Assembly: GCA_001798855.1 (NCBI GenBank)
Contig: MGQQ01000106.1
Coordinates: 1-64,000 of the forward strand
Direction of reading: 5' to 3'
Length of the DNA stretch: 64,000 nt
Source of the DNA: Deltaproteobacteria bacterium RBG_16_49_23
GTDB lineage: Bacteria > Desulfobacterota > BSN033 > UBA1163
In this document: piece by piece, positions 44,999-53,949 of the stretch
How the letters are laid out: the number at the start of each line of letters is the position of its first letter
Position numbering within the stretch: position 1 is the first letter of the stretch
The notes under the pieces: model-generated
Told to the model about the DNA's origin: nothing
Seen by the model: only the letters and a program-made list of their open reading frames with translations
The model's database searches: none
Translations under genes and position numbers: made by a program

Positions 44999-45961
44999 AT
45001 GGTTGAGGAAGGAGAAAGTTTAGAGATGGTTAGAGATCTTATTCGTCCCGAAGGTTCATGGGTGGCTCTCATCACACCCTTTGATACGAAGGGAAGGGTG
45101 GACATGGAGGGTTTCAAACGATTAGTCGATTTTCAGGCTCACCATAAAACAGGGGGGCTTCTCCTGATGGGTTCGACAGGGGAACCCACCTCTCTTTCTC
45201 ACGGAGAGAGGAGAGAGATCATTTCAGAAATGGCCCCCTACTGCAGGGGAAAGATACCTGTCTTTTTTGGGGTCGCCTGTGGTTCCACTGAAGCGACGAT
45301 TGAGCTCGCTCAATTCGCCGAGGAGAAGGGAGCAGACGGTATTATGCTGGTCGTTCCTCCCTATATCGCTCCACCCCAGCCTGCTGTCTACAGTTATTTA
45401 AAGACGATCTGCCAGTCTGTGAATATCGCTGTGGCGGTTTACAATAATCCTGCACGGGTCATCGTCAACATTGATCCTCCGACCATTATTAAGCTATTTG
45501 AGGAATGTTCCAATCTGGTGGCTGACAAAGAGGCTGTCCCGAGCGTGGTTCAACTCGCTTCAGTCATGGAAGGCACTGGAAACCGTATCCGGCTTCTCTG
45601 TTGTGATGCTCCCAACTATGCATTGACGATTCCCACACTCGGAATGGGAGGCCATGGAACAGCCAATGTGACTGGAAATGCGGCTCCAAGGGAGATGGCC
45701 GAGCTTTCAAAACCCTGGAAATCCTGGGAGGATGTCGTGAGGGGAAGGAGTCTCTATTTTGAGTATCTTCCCCTGATGGAGGCGGCTTATTCAGCCACCA
45801 ATCCGGTCGCGATCAAAGCCATGGTCAAACTGATGGGACTCCCATCAGGGGATCCGAGACCACCCTTGCCAAAAATCGAAGGGGAGAAATTGAAACCTCT
45901 GGAAGAGGTGATTCGCCGCTTCAAGTTGAAAGAGAAATATGGTCTAATTGTAACACCTTAA
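44999..45961 (+). CDS. DapA-family aldolase (dihydrodipicolinate synthase/N-acetylneuraminate lyase superfamily)
   Basis: GSWVALITPFDTKGRVDMEGFKRLVDFQAHHKTGGLLLMGSTGEPTSLSHGERREI...VAVYNNPARVIVNIDP; likely start 45026. Confidence 0.88.
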   Translation: MVEEGESLEMVRDLIRPEGSWVALITPFDTKGRVDMEGFKRLVDFQAHHKTGGLLLMGSTGEPTSLSHGERREIISEMAPYCRGKIPVFFGVACGSTEATIELAQFAEEKGADGIMLVVPPYIAPPQPAVYSYLKTICQSVNIAVAVYNNPARVIVNIDPPTIIKLFEECSNLVADKEAVPSVVQLASVMEGTGNRIRLLCCDAPNYALTIPTLGMGGHGTANVTGNAAPREMAELSKPWKSWEDVVRGRSLYFEYLPLMEAAYSATNPVAIKAMVKLMGLPSGDPRPPLPKIEGEKLKPLEEVIRRFKLKEKYGLIVTP

Positions 45962-45979
45962 CGCTTAGAGAAAACTGAT

Positions 45980-46184
45980 CTAATCCCCCTTCATCCCCCT
46001 TTGTCAAAAGGGGGAAATATTTTCTTCTCACCTGACTTCGCCGGAGCGGCTTCGCGCAGGCGGGTTTTGGCAAAGGGAGGAATAACCCCTCTTTGGTAAT
46101 CCTTTTCCTGTCCTTAGACAGGCAAAGAGGGGCGAGGGGAGATTTTCAGAAGAGTATGTTTTCTCAATTATAGACTCCTTAGCA
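45980..46184. repeat. Dispersed palindromic repeat, family B copy 3
   Basis: GAGGGGCGAGGGGAGATTTTCAGAAGAGTATGTTTTCTCAATTATAGACTCCTTAGCAA. Confidence 0.75.
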
Positions 46185-46199
46185 ATATCATTAAAGTTA

Positions 46200-46598
46200 A
46201 TGGATACATCGATGGATATCGGCCAAATTCCAAGTCCGATCTGGTATAGGGTGACCTTAGAAGCAGGAGAAGATCTGTTTCAGGCTTTAAGAGGTTTTTT
46301 CCAGAAGGAGAATCTTAAGGAGGCCTATGTTCTTTCATGCATTGGTTCTCTGGAAAGGGTCGTCCTTGCCTATCCAAAGACGAAACAGATACCGCCCGAG
46401 ATTGAGCGTGTCTCTCTCGAAGGGCTCTTTGAGATCAATGGAATTTCAGGAAACATCAAGAAAGGGGCCGGTGAGATAAAGGTTCACCTTCATGGCTCCG
46501 TAAGTGAAGCTGGACGAGAGGTAAGCGGTGGAGCCATTAACGAAGGGACCAAGGTCTTTAAAATTGCAGAGATGGTGATTATCGGAATAAGAAAATGA
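46200..46598 (+). CDS. PPC/DUF296 domain protein
   Basis: 132 aa; YRVTLEAGEDLFQALRGFFQKENLKEAYVLSCIGSLERVVLAYP...EINGISGNIKKGAGEIKVHLHGSVSEAGREVSGG. Confidence 0.85.
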   Translation: MDTSMDIGQIPSPIWYRVTLEAGEDLFQALRGFFQKENLKEAYVLSCIGSLERVVLAYPKTKQIPPEIERVSLEGLFEINGISGNIKKGAGEIKVHLHGSVSEAGREVSGGAINEGTKVFKIAEMVIIGIRK

Positions 46599-46616
46599 TA
46601 TAAACAGAGGTTTTCC

Positions 46617-46799
46617 ATGCCCCTTTACCCATTTTACTGCAAGAAATGTGATAAGACTTTTGAAGTCTTTCTTCGCCCCAGTGAAGCCAATCAAGAAATG
46701 ACCTGCCCTTATTGCCAGGGAGATGATGTTGAAAGGTTATCTGATAAGGAGCAAGATGATTTAACGCCGGGCGTCTGCGGAGTTAAAGAAGATACTTGA
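46617..46799 (+). CDS. FmdB-family zinc ribbon protein
   Basis: MPLYPFYCKKCDKTFEVFLRPSEANQEMTCPYCQGDDVERLSD, CxxC...CxxC. Confidence 0.85.
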   Translation: MPLYPFYCKKCDKTFEVFLRPSEANQEMTCPYCQGDDVERLSDKEQDDLTPGVCGVKEDT

Positions 46800-47063
46800 C
46801 TCAAGTCTTGAGACGGCGGTTGCCATCCTCCTTTTATTATCCATGTCAAGTTCTTTCTACAAGTCCCCGTTTCCTTATCCTATTCTTGATTTCTAAAACC
46901 CAGTTGAAAATCCGATCCGCAAGTTTCTTTCTGTAATCTTGATTTTTGAAGATTACCGCACCCTTCAACATTAGGATTTGAAAAACACAAATACATTGAT
47001 TCTTAAGGTGAAATACAGGATTCACCCTATTTTCCTTTCTGCTGATTCGAATATTATAAAAAA

Positions 47064-50000
47064 ATGCTCATAGTCAGGACCTTAAAGAGGGCCCTTAACA
47101 AATCAGGGGAATCCATGGAAGGGAAAAAAGAAACCAGGGAAAGGGTCCTTTCCGTTTATTCGCGTTACGGTCTGGCTGTGGCGGCGGTACTGGCGGCTGT
47201 GTTGGTTCGCTGGGCGCTCAACCCGTTGCTCGGGGCAAAGATCCCCTACCTGACGATCTATCCTGCCATGATGGTCGTGGCCGTGACGCTCGGCTCAGGG
47301 CCGGCGCTGGCCACCACGCTCCTCGGTGTGCTCCTGGCCGAGCTTTTCTTTGTCGAACCGGTCGTGTCTCTCACGCTGACGACCTCGCTGGGCGTGCGGG
47401 CCTTGATCCTGGTCCTGGCCAGCCTCTACGTCGGGCGGGTAGGCGAAAGGCTGCGCGCGGCGCGCGCCCGGGCAGAGACTGAAGCAGCGGCTTCGCGCCA
47501 GGCCGACATGGCCCTGAGAAAAACACATGACGAATTGGAGACACGAGTAAGGGAACGAACCACCAAGTTGACAACTGAGATTGAGGAGCGGAAACGGGCA
47601 GAGGAGGCATTACAGGAGTCGGAGAAAGAGCTTCGGCATCTTTCCTCCCAACTCCTCGTTGTTCAGGAAAGGGAGAGAAGAAAGATAGCTCAGGACCTCC
47701 ATGACGATATCTGGCAAATCCTGAATACGGTAACGTTTGACATGGATGGTTTTTTGTCCCAGCAGGTTACGGATAATCCCGTTGCTGCCCGTCAGAGCGC
47801 TCAGAGAATCATTTCGAATATCCGAAATGCCATCGAAAGAATCCGCACGATGCAAGGAGACCTCTGGCCTCCCCTTCTGGACGACATCGGAATTCTGGCA
47901 ACGATCAACTGGTACTGCCGGGAATTCGAGAAAAACCACACCGGAATCTCCATTGAAAAGCAGATCGGTGTGACTGAAGAAGATGTGCCCGTTAACGTCA
48001 AGATTGTGGTCTACCGGGTGATGCAGGGGGCCCTGGAAAATGTGGCGCATCACAGCGGCGCCAGCCGCGCGTTGATCTCCTTAAGAAAAAAAGAGGAGAC
48101 GATTGAATTCTCGATCAACGACAACGGAGGAGGTTTCGATATCGAACGAATCCTGTTCCGGACAAGACCATGGATAGGTTTCGGGCTTGTGGGCATGAGG
48201 GAGAGGATCGAGCATTCGGGAGGAACGTTTGATGTCAGGTCCGGAGATGGAAAAGGAACGACCATTCGAGCGTCGTGGCCTCTGGCAGATACGGGTAAGG
48301 AAAGCCCAGACCGCAGCCCAATCAGGAAAGTCTCCGAAGGACCGGAAGAACAGTTCCGAATGGTAACGGAAGCCATTTCTGACTGGGTCTACGCATTCAG
48401 GGTGGCGCCGGAGGAAAAGTATATCTGGGAGTGGATCACCCCCGGGTTTACCATGGTGACCGGCTATCCGAATGATGCTGACTTAGCGGAGATAGTCCAT
48501 CCCGAAGACAGGCATGTCATCGAAGAGCGTTTCCGGTACATCAGGGCATTGCAACCTCACGTCAGCGAATACCGAATTGTCACGAAGAACGGGGAGATCT
48601 GCTGGGTCCGGGATTCGATTAACCCCGCCGCCGATCCGTTGCATCCCGGGACGATCAGAGTCATCGGAGCCGCGCAGAACATCACCGAGCGCAAGCGGGC
48701 GGAGGCGGCGCTGCGGGAGAGTGAGGAGCGTTTTAGAGTGGCCATTACGGGTTCTCCAGTCACTGTTTATCAGCATGACAGAGAACTTCGTTTTACATGG
48801 GTTTACAATCCACCTCGTGGTTTTTCGGCTGAAGGACTCTTAGGAAGAAAAATTGACGAGGTTCACCCGCCTGAGGAAGCCGCTTACTTGACCAGGATCA
48901 AACGCCAAGTCATGGAGAGCGGAGTAGGAATGCGGGGAGAAACCTGGCTAACTGTCAATGGAGAGCGTCGCTTCGTTGACTTCTCTATAGAACCCCTGCG
49001 CGACGGGTCTGGTCAGATTTCCGGTGTCACCTGTGCCACGGTTGACATCACCGAGCACAAACGTGTGGACGAGGCGCTTCGGGAGAGCGAGGAACGCTTC
49101 CGCGGCGCCGTGGAGACTTATCCTTACGGGTTCGGCATCTACGATGGTCAACGCCGTTACCTATTTGCCAACCCGTGGACACAACAGGTCGCAGGTCTGC
49201 CGCTCGACCGAATGGTGGGGAGAACCGATGAGGAAATTTTCGGGCCGGAGGTGGCCCAGGTGCTCGTTCCGCACTTGCGTCGGGCCTATGAGACCGGAAA
49301 GATGCAGTCCTTCGAATGGGCTATGCCGCAGGAAAGCGGCGGACGTGTGGCCATCGTCAACTACGTCCCGCTCCTCGACCCAGCTGGCAAGGTGCGCCGG
49401 GTCATCAAGACCATTCAGGACATCACCGCTCAGAAAAAGGCTGAGGAGGCATTGAAAAAGGCTCATGACGAATTGGAAGTGCGGGTCCAGGAGCGAACTT
49501 CTGAACTGTCAGAGACTGTTGAACTGCTTCGGGCTGAAAATACCGAGCGCAAACGACTGGAAGATGCACTTCGCGAATCGGAGAAGCAGGTTCGATTTTT
49601 TGCCTCTGAATGCCTGACAGCCCAGGAAGCCGAGAGGAAAAGAATCGCTGGAGAGCTTCACGATAGTATTGCGGCGTCTCTCACCGCGATCAAATTCAGA
49701 ATTGAGAAAGCGGCGGACGAGATAAAACAGGGCACAGGAAAACCAGAATCCTTGAGAGACCTCATATCAAAAGTTGTGCAGGTTGTTGAAGAAACCCGCA
49801 GGATCATGTCTGATTTGCGCCCCGCCATACTGGATGATTTAGGAATCACAGCAGCTCTCAGCTGGTACTGCCGGGAGTTCCAAAAAACCTATTCCTACAT
49901 CTGCGTCGAAAAAGAGATTGCCATATCGGAAGGTGAAGTGCCTGATTCCCTGAAAACGCAGATCTTCCGCATATCGCAGGAAGCGATGAACAATATCGCC

Positions 50001-50234
50001 AAACACAGCAAGGCAACCCTTGTCAATCTCTCCATTCATAAGGTTGAAGGCAGGATAGAACTGACCATTCAGGACAACGGCCAGGGGTTTAACCTGCATA
50101 GTGCAGCCAAAGGACGGGGTCTTTCCACCATGAGGGAACGGGCGCAACTTTCGGGCGCGAGTTATATGATCGAATCCTCCGAGGGGAAGGGAACGGTTAT
50201 CCGCGCCTTTTGGCCGCTGGACGAAACCGGATGA
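47064..50234 (+). CDS. Membrane (DUF4118-like) multi-PAS sensor histidine kinase with two HisKA_3 + HATPase_c cores
   Basis: 1056 aa; ERERRKIAQDLHDDIWQILN and AERKRIAGELHDSIAASLTAIK H-boxes, each followed by N and G boxes; PAS repeats ESEERFR... between. Confidence 0.92.
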   Translation: MLIVRTLKRALNKSGESMEGKKETRERVLSVYSRYGLAVAAVLAAVLVRWALNPLLGAKIPYLTIYPAMMVVAVTLGSGPALATTLLGVLLAELFFVEPVVSLTLTTSLGVRALILVLASLYVGRVGERLRAARARAETEAAASRQADMALRKTHDELETRVRERTTKLTTEIEERKRAEEALQESEKELRHLSSQLLVVQERERRKIAQDLHDDIWQILNTVTFDMDGFLSQQVTDNPVAARQSAQRIISNIRNAIERIRTMQGDLWPPLLDDIGILATINWYCREFEKNHTGISIEKQIGVTEEDVPVNVKIVVYRVMQGALENVAHHSGASRALISLRKKEETIEFSINDNGGGFDIERILFRTRPWIGFGLVGMRERIEHSGGTFDVRSGDGKGTTIRASWPLADTGKESPDRSPIRKVSEGPEEQFRMVTEAISDWVYAFRVAPEEKYIWEWITPGFTMVTGYPNDADLAEIVHPEDRHVIEERFRYIRALQPHVSEYRIVTKNGEICWVRDSINPAADPLHPGTIRVIGAAQNITERKRAEAALRESEERFRVAITGSPVTVYQHDRELRFTWVYNPPRGFSAEGLLGRKIDEVHPPEEAAYLTRIKRQVMESGVGMRGETWLTVNGERRFVDFSIEPLRDGSGQISGVTCATVDITEHKRVDEALRESEERFRGAVETYPYGFGIYDGQRRYLFANPWTQQVAGLPLDRMVGRTDEEIFGPEVAQVLVPHLRRAYETGKMQSFEWAMPQESGGRVAIVNYVPLLDPAGKVRRVIKTIQDITAQKKAEEALKKAHDELEVRVQERTSELSETVELLRAENTERKRLEDALRESEKQVRFFASECLTAQEAERKRIAGELHDSIAASLTAIKFRIEKAADEIKQGTGKPESLRDLISKVVQVVEETRRIMSDLRPAILDDLGITAALSWYCREFQKTYSYICVEKEIAISEGEVPDSLKTQIFRISQEAMNNIAKHSKATLVNLSIHKVEGRIELTIQDNGQGFNLHSAAKGRGLSTMRERAQLSGASYMIESSEGKGTVIRAFWPLDETG

Positions 50235-50599
50235 ATCGCCAGTGTCTCCCTGGTCTGATAACATGTCACGTTATCAATATTTCATTGCGTAATTATCAAC
50301 TCTCCAGAATATATCGAAACGAATCGTTGTAGGGGCTATACGCTTCCCCTACCTCCTCTCTTCCTTCCTTCCTTCAGATTCAAGAATTAATATTGAGATG
50401 AGGATTACAAATCGATATGAATGAAACATAATCGCATTGGCAAGGCTTCGTAAAAGAAAATAATTTTATCTTGCTTCTTTTGGTTTTCCCTTTAATCATT
50501 TCAACTCGATGACAAAAAATGTGTTTTTCTTTATTTTAGCAAGATTCTGCCATTCAACAAATCTTTAGAAATCAACTAGTTTCACTGTCCAACCTCCCT

Positions 50600-50615
50600 T
50601 GGCATTATAATTGCC
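50600..50615 (+). promoter_or_regulatory. Candidate sigma-54 promoter in a CDS-poor intergenic region
   Basis: TGGCATTATAATTGCC matches TGGCA-N6-TTGC with correct spacing. Confidence 0.5.
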
Positions 50616-50872
50616 CTTTAACAAATCAGATTCATCGATAAACAAGCACCGATTTGAAGCGGGTTTTTTATTTTTTAAGCGATTCCTTAATTGTGAGAAA
50701 TTACATCATTAATAAGATCATTTGCTTACAGTACCACCTCAGGAAAGTCATCGGAAAGAAGATGGCAAGATGGATTTGTATATTGATTGAGAAGACCTTT
50801 ACAACTCTATTTGGAAGAGAGGTTTACCGTGATGGGTTGTGAAGAGCTATTAACCAAAAGGAGGGTTGAGAG

Positions 50873-51166
50873 ATGTGTACAGAATTGCTTTTTGGTTTGC
50901 CTTGTACGAATTTCAAATGCCCCAACAACCTATTCTGGAAAGATTTAAAACTCAACAGAGAAAAAATCCGAATGACGGACAGGGCTCTTGAGATAAGAAA
51001 CTGCTGCTGTTTGATCCTGAGCCCATGGACTCCGGAGGAAATTAGTAATGCATGGGGCCTAACAAGAGAGGAGATAAAGCGGTCCGAAGAAGAGGCATTT
51101 AAGAAACTGGAGAGGGGAGTCCGGATCAGCAGGCAAAGATCGCTGTCCACAGCCGCCACGAACTGA
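50873..51166 (+). CDS. Small sigma-70 region 4-like HTH protein
   Basis: 97 aa; WTPEEISNAWGLTREEIKRSEEEAFKKLERGVR resembles sigma-70 region 4; preceded by SD ggagggttgagag. Confidence 0.55.
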   Translation: MCTELLFGLPCTNFKCPNNLFWKDLKLNREKIRMTDRALEIRNCCCLILSPWTPEEISNAWGLTREEIKRSEEEAFKKLERGVRISRQRSLSTAATN

Positions 51167-51394
51167 AGGGTTGTGGTCTGAAAAATACTTGGTCGTTCCA
51201 TCTTTTCCCCATCCTGTCTGTCTCAACCAGCCTTTTTGAGTTCATTTTGTTACAACTCCATTAACCTCGTTTTCTAATGGGCAGGCCGAAAATCATCTTC
51301 ATCATTAACCCTGTTCAGATATTATTTTCTTTCTGCAATTTTCCACCTTTGTCTTATCTTGATCTGTACAGACAAATGATGTACAATAATTTCG

Positions 51395-51673
51395 ATGAAA
51401 TTTGAATGGGATCCAGAAAAGAATGAGTGGCTGAAAAAAGAAAGAAATATCTCATTCGAAAAAATAATTTTTCATCTATCGCAAGGTGACATATGGAAAA
51501 TTGCAGATCATCCTGACCAGGGAAATTATCCTGATCAAAAAATATATTTTGTTGTTGTAGATGATTATATTTATCTTATTCCTCATGTTGTTGGAAAAGA
51601 TTATATTTTTTTAAAAACAATTATTCCAAGCAGAAAAGCGACCAAGATGTATCAAAACGAACAGGAGGGTTAA
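51395..51673 (+). CDS. BrnT-family-like toxin
   Basis: MKFEWDPEKNEWLKKERNISFEKIIF...FLKTIIPSRKATKMY. Confidence 0.7.
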   Translation: MKFEWDPEKNEWLKKERNISFEKIIFHLSQGDIWKIADHPDQGNYPDQKIYFVVVDDYIYLIPHVVGKDYIFLKTIIPSRKATKMYQNEQEG

Positions 51674-51676
51674 CAT

Positions 51677-51949
51677 ATGAAATATGATAAAGAAGAAAAA
51701 GCCATTCTTGACGCATACAAAAAAGGAAAAATGACACTTTCTACTCCATCTAAAAAAGAGATTGAAGCAATCAAAGCAACGGCAAAAAGTACATTGGTAA
51801 AGGACAAACGGATTACCATACGTCTTTATGGTCACGATTATAAAGGTATTCAAAAAAAAGCGTTAGAAATGGGTATCCCCTACCAAACGCTTATTTCCGG
51901 GATCATTCACCGATATATTGAAGGAGAATTAATTTCAAAAACAGGATAA
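51677..51949 (+). CDS. BrnA/CopG-like antitoxin
   Basis: DKRITIRLYGHDYKGIQKKALEMGIPYQTLISGIIHRYIEGEL is an RHH-type DNA-binding C-terminus; 3 nt after the toxin gene. Confidence 0.75.
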   Translation: MKYDKEEKAILDAYKKGKMTLSTPSKKEIEAIKATAKSTLVKDKRITIRLYGHDYKGIQKKALEMGIPYQTLISGIIHRYIEGELISKTG

Positions 51950-51975
51950 CCACTCATTCCGGCGGGATAAGGGAC

Positions 51976-53712
51976 CTAAAAATTCCGGTATTTGTTGGTT
52001 ACCGGGAGCCTCCGGTCCTTTCCAAGGGCCCGGTGGGTGATCTTAACGCCCGGCGGGCTCTGCCTTCGCTTGTATTCATTTCGATCGACCATCCGGATCA
52101 CTTCTTTGATCATGGCTTCCTTAAAACCCATCTTTGCAATCTCTTCAACTCCTTTGTCGTCTTCCACATAGGCCTGGAGAATGGGATCGAGAACGGGGTA
52201 GGGGGGGAGGGAATCCTCATCCTTTTGATTTGGCCTCAATTCTGCAGAAGGGGCTTTCGCAAGGACATTTTTGGGGATCAGGGCCTTCCCTTCTTTTCTA
52301 TTTTTGTATTTCGATAATTCATAGACCAAAGTTTTTGGGACGTCTTTCAGGACGGCATACCCCCCTGCCATATCCCCATAGAGTGTACAGTAACCTACAC
52401 TCATTTCGCTCTTGTTCCCGGTGGTCAGGACAAGCCAGCCAAATTTATTGGAGAGGGCCATCAGGATATTCCCCCGAATCCTGGCCTGAATATTTTCCTC
52501 CGTCACATCGGATTTAAGCCCCTTAAAAGATGGGGAGATAGTTTTTAGATAAGCCTTAAATATGTCGGCAATCGGTATGGTCAGAAATTTGATGCCAAGA
52601 TTCTTTGCCAGAGCTTTTGCATCCTCCAGAGATTCCTTTGAGGAGTACTGGGAGGGCATGGCCACTCCCACCACTCCTTTTTTCCCCAATGCATCCACAG
52701 CGACGGCAGCGGTCAGGGCAGAATCGATGCCCCCGCTCAGACCGATCAGAACGGTATGAAATCCGTTTTTTCGAATATAATCTCCTGTGCCGAGAACAAG
52801 AGCGGAATAGATTTCTGGAAGCCGGTCGAGAAGTTTCATCTCCCTCTCAGGAAGGGAAGGTTTTTTCCTGACAGAGCGAATGGAATCGGGAAGATCGATC
52901 TTTTTTACTCTTTTTTCTTCATCGGCGAGTCTCTCCCTCCTGATCCGGGGATCATGAAGGCGCATGCGAAAAACACCCTCCATGTCGAGATCGGCCAGAA
53001 TCAGATCCTCCTGAAACTGTCTTCCTCTGACAATCAAATCCCCTCTCTGATCGAAGACCAGGCTTCCGCCATCAAAGATCAGCTCGTCCTGACCTCCGAC
53101 CAGATTGCAGTAGGCCACGATTGCTAAATTATCCGAAGCCCGGGTGGAAATCATTTTCTCCCGGAAGGCAACCTTTCCGGTATGGTAAGGGGAAGAGGAG
53201 ATGTTCACGATGAGCTCCGCCCCCCCATAAAGGGCCTGTGTCCGGATGGGGTCTCCGGGATACCAGAGATCTTCACAGATGCTCACGCCGATCGGAGTTG
53301 ATTTAAGGGTAAAGATAAAGTTTTCTTTTCCGACCTGGAAATATCGATCCTCATCAAAGACTCCGTAGTTGGGAAGAAAGCTCTTGGAATAGGCATCGAC
53401 CATTTTGCCGTTGTGGAGGAGGGCAGCGGCATTGAAAATGTCTCCTTCTTTATTGACGAAACCCACAACGGCAGTAATGGAGGAGGTGGCCCTGGCAATC
53501 GTTTCGATGGCCTTGAGATTGGTCTCGATGAAATTCGGCATCAGCAAAAGGTCTTCAGGAGGGTAACCGGTAACCGCCATCTCCGGAAAGGCGAGCAGGT
53601 CCGCCCCCATCTTTTTGCCTTTTCCAATATAATCCAGGATCTTTTTCGTATTCCCTTCGATGTCCCCGACGGTGGTATTGATCTGGCAGAGCCCGATTCT
53701 AAGTGTCCGCAT
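51976..53712 (-). CDS. nadE: Glutamine-dependent NAD+ synthetase
   Basis: 578 aa; N-terminal nitrilase-type amidase (GVSICEDLWYPGDP), C-terminal GLSGGIDSALTAAVAVDALG and TTGNKSEMSVGYCTLYGDMAGG. Confidence 0.97.
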   Translation of the reverse strand: MRTLRIGLCQINTTVGDIEGNTKKILDYIGKGKKMGADLLAFPEMAVTGYPPEDLLLMPNFIETNLKAIETIARATSSITAVVGFVNKEGDIFNAAALLHNGKMVDAYSKSFLPNYGVFDEDRYFQVGKENFIFTLKSTPIGVSICEDLWYPGDPIRTQALYGGAELIVNISSSPYHTGKVAFREKMISTRASDNLAIVAYCNLVGGQDELIFDGGSLVFDQRGDLIVRGRQFQEDLILADLDMEGVFRMRLHDPRIRRERLADEEKRVKKIDLPDSIRSVRKKPSLPEREMKLLDRLPEIYSALVLGTGDYIRKNGFHTVLIGLSGGIDSALTAAVAVDALGKKGVVGVAMPSQYSSKESLEDAKALAKNLGIKFLTIPIADIFKAYLKTISPSFKGLKSDVTEENIQARIRGNILMALSNKFGWLVLTTGNKSEMSVGYCTLYGDMAGGYAVLKDVPKTLVYELSKYKNRKEGKALIPKNVLAKAPSAELRPNQKDEDSLPPYPVLDPILQAYVEDDKGVEEIAKMGFKEAMIKEVIRMVDRNEYKRRQSPPGVKITHRALGKDRRLPVTNKYRNF

Positions 53713-53812
53713 GATTCACCCCTTTAAAATTGTAAAGTGTGAAGCGTGAAGCGTAAGCTGTTATGTTCATAACTCATAACTCATAACTTATAATTTGATA
53801 TCGTAATAAGTT

Positions 53813-53898
53813 GTCATTCCCGTGAAAACGGGAATCCAGAGAATTCTAACTACCTTAAAATATCCCGCTAAGAGCGGGACTTGCGCAGGAATGACAGA
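53813..53898. repeat. REP/MITE-like palindrome (TGTCATTCCCGTGAAAACGGGAATCC...GCAGGAATGACA)
   Basis: Direct reading; related to 6797-6863. Confidence 0.7.
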
Positions 53899-53949
53899 AG
53901 ATCGTCTTTTCAGACTTTTTACGATATCATTACTTATAACTTATAACTC

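Noticed and set aside
50654-50842. 62-aa ORF MKRVFYFLSDSLIVRNYI...
   Set aside because: No recognisable domain, weak start context, AT-rich spacer; could be chance.
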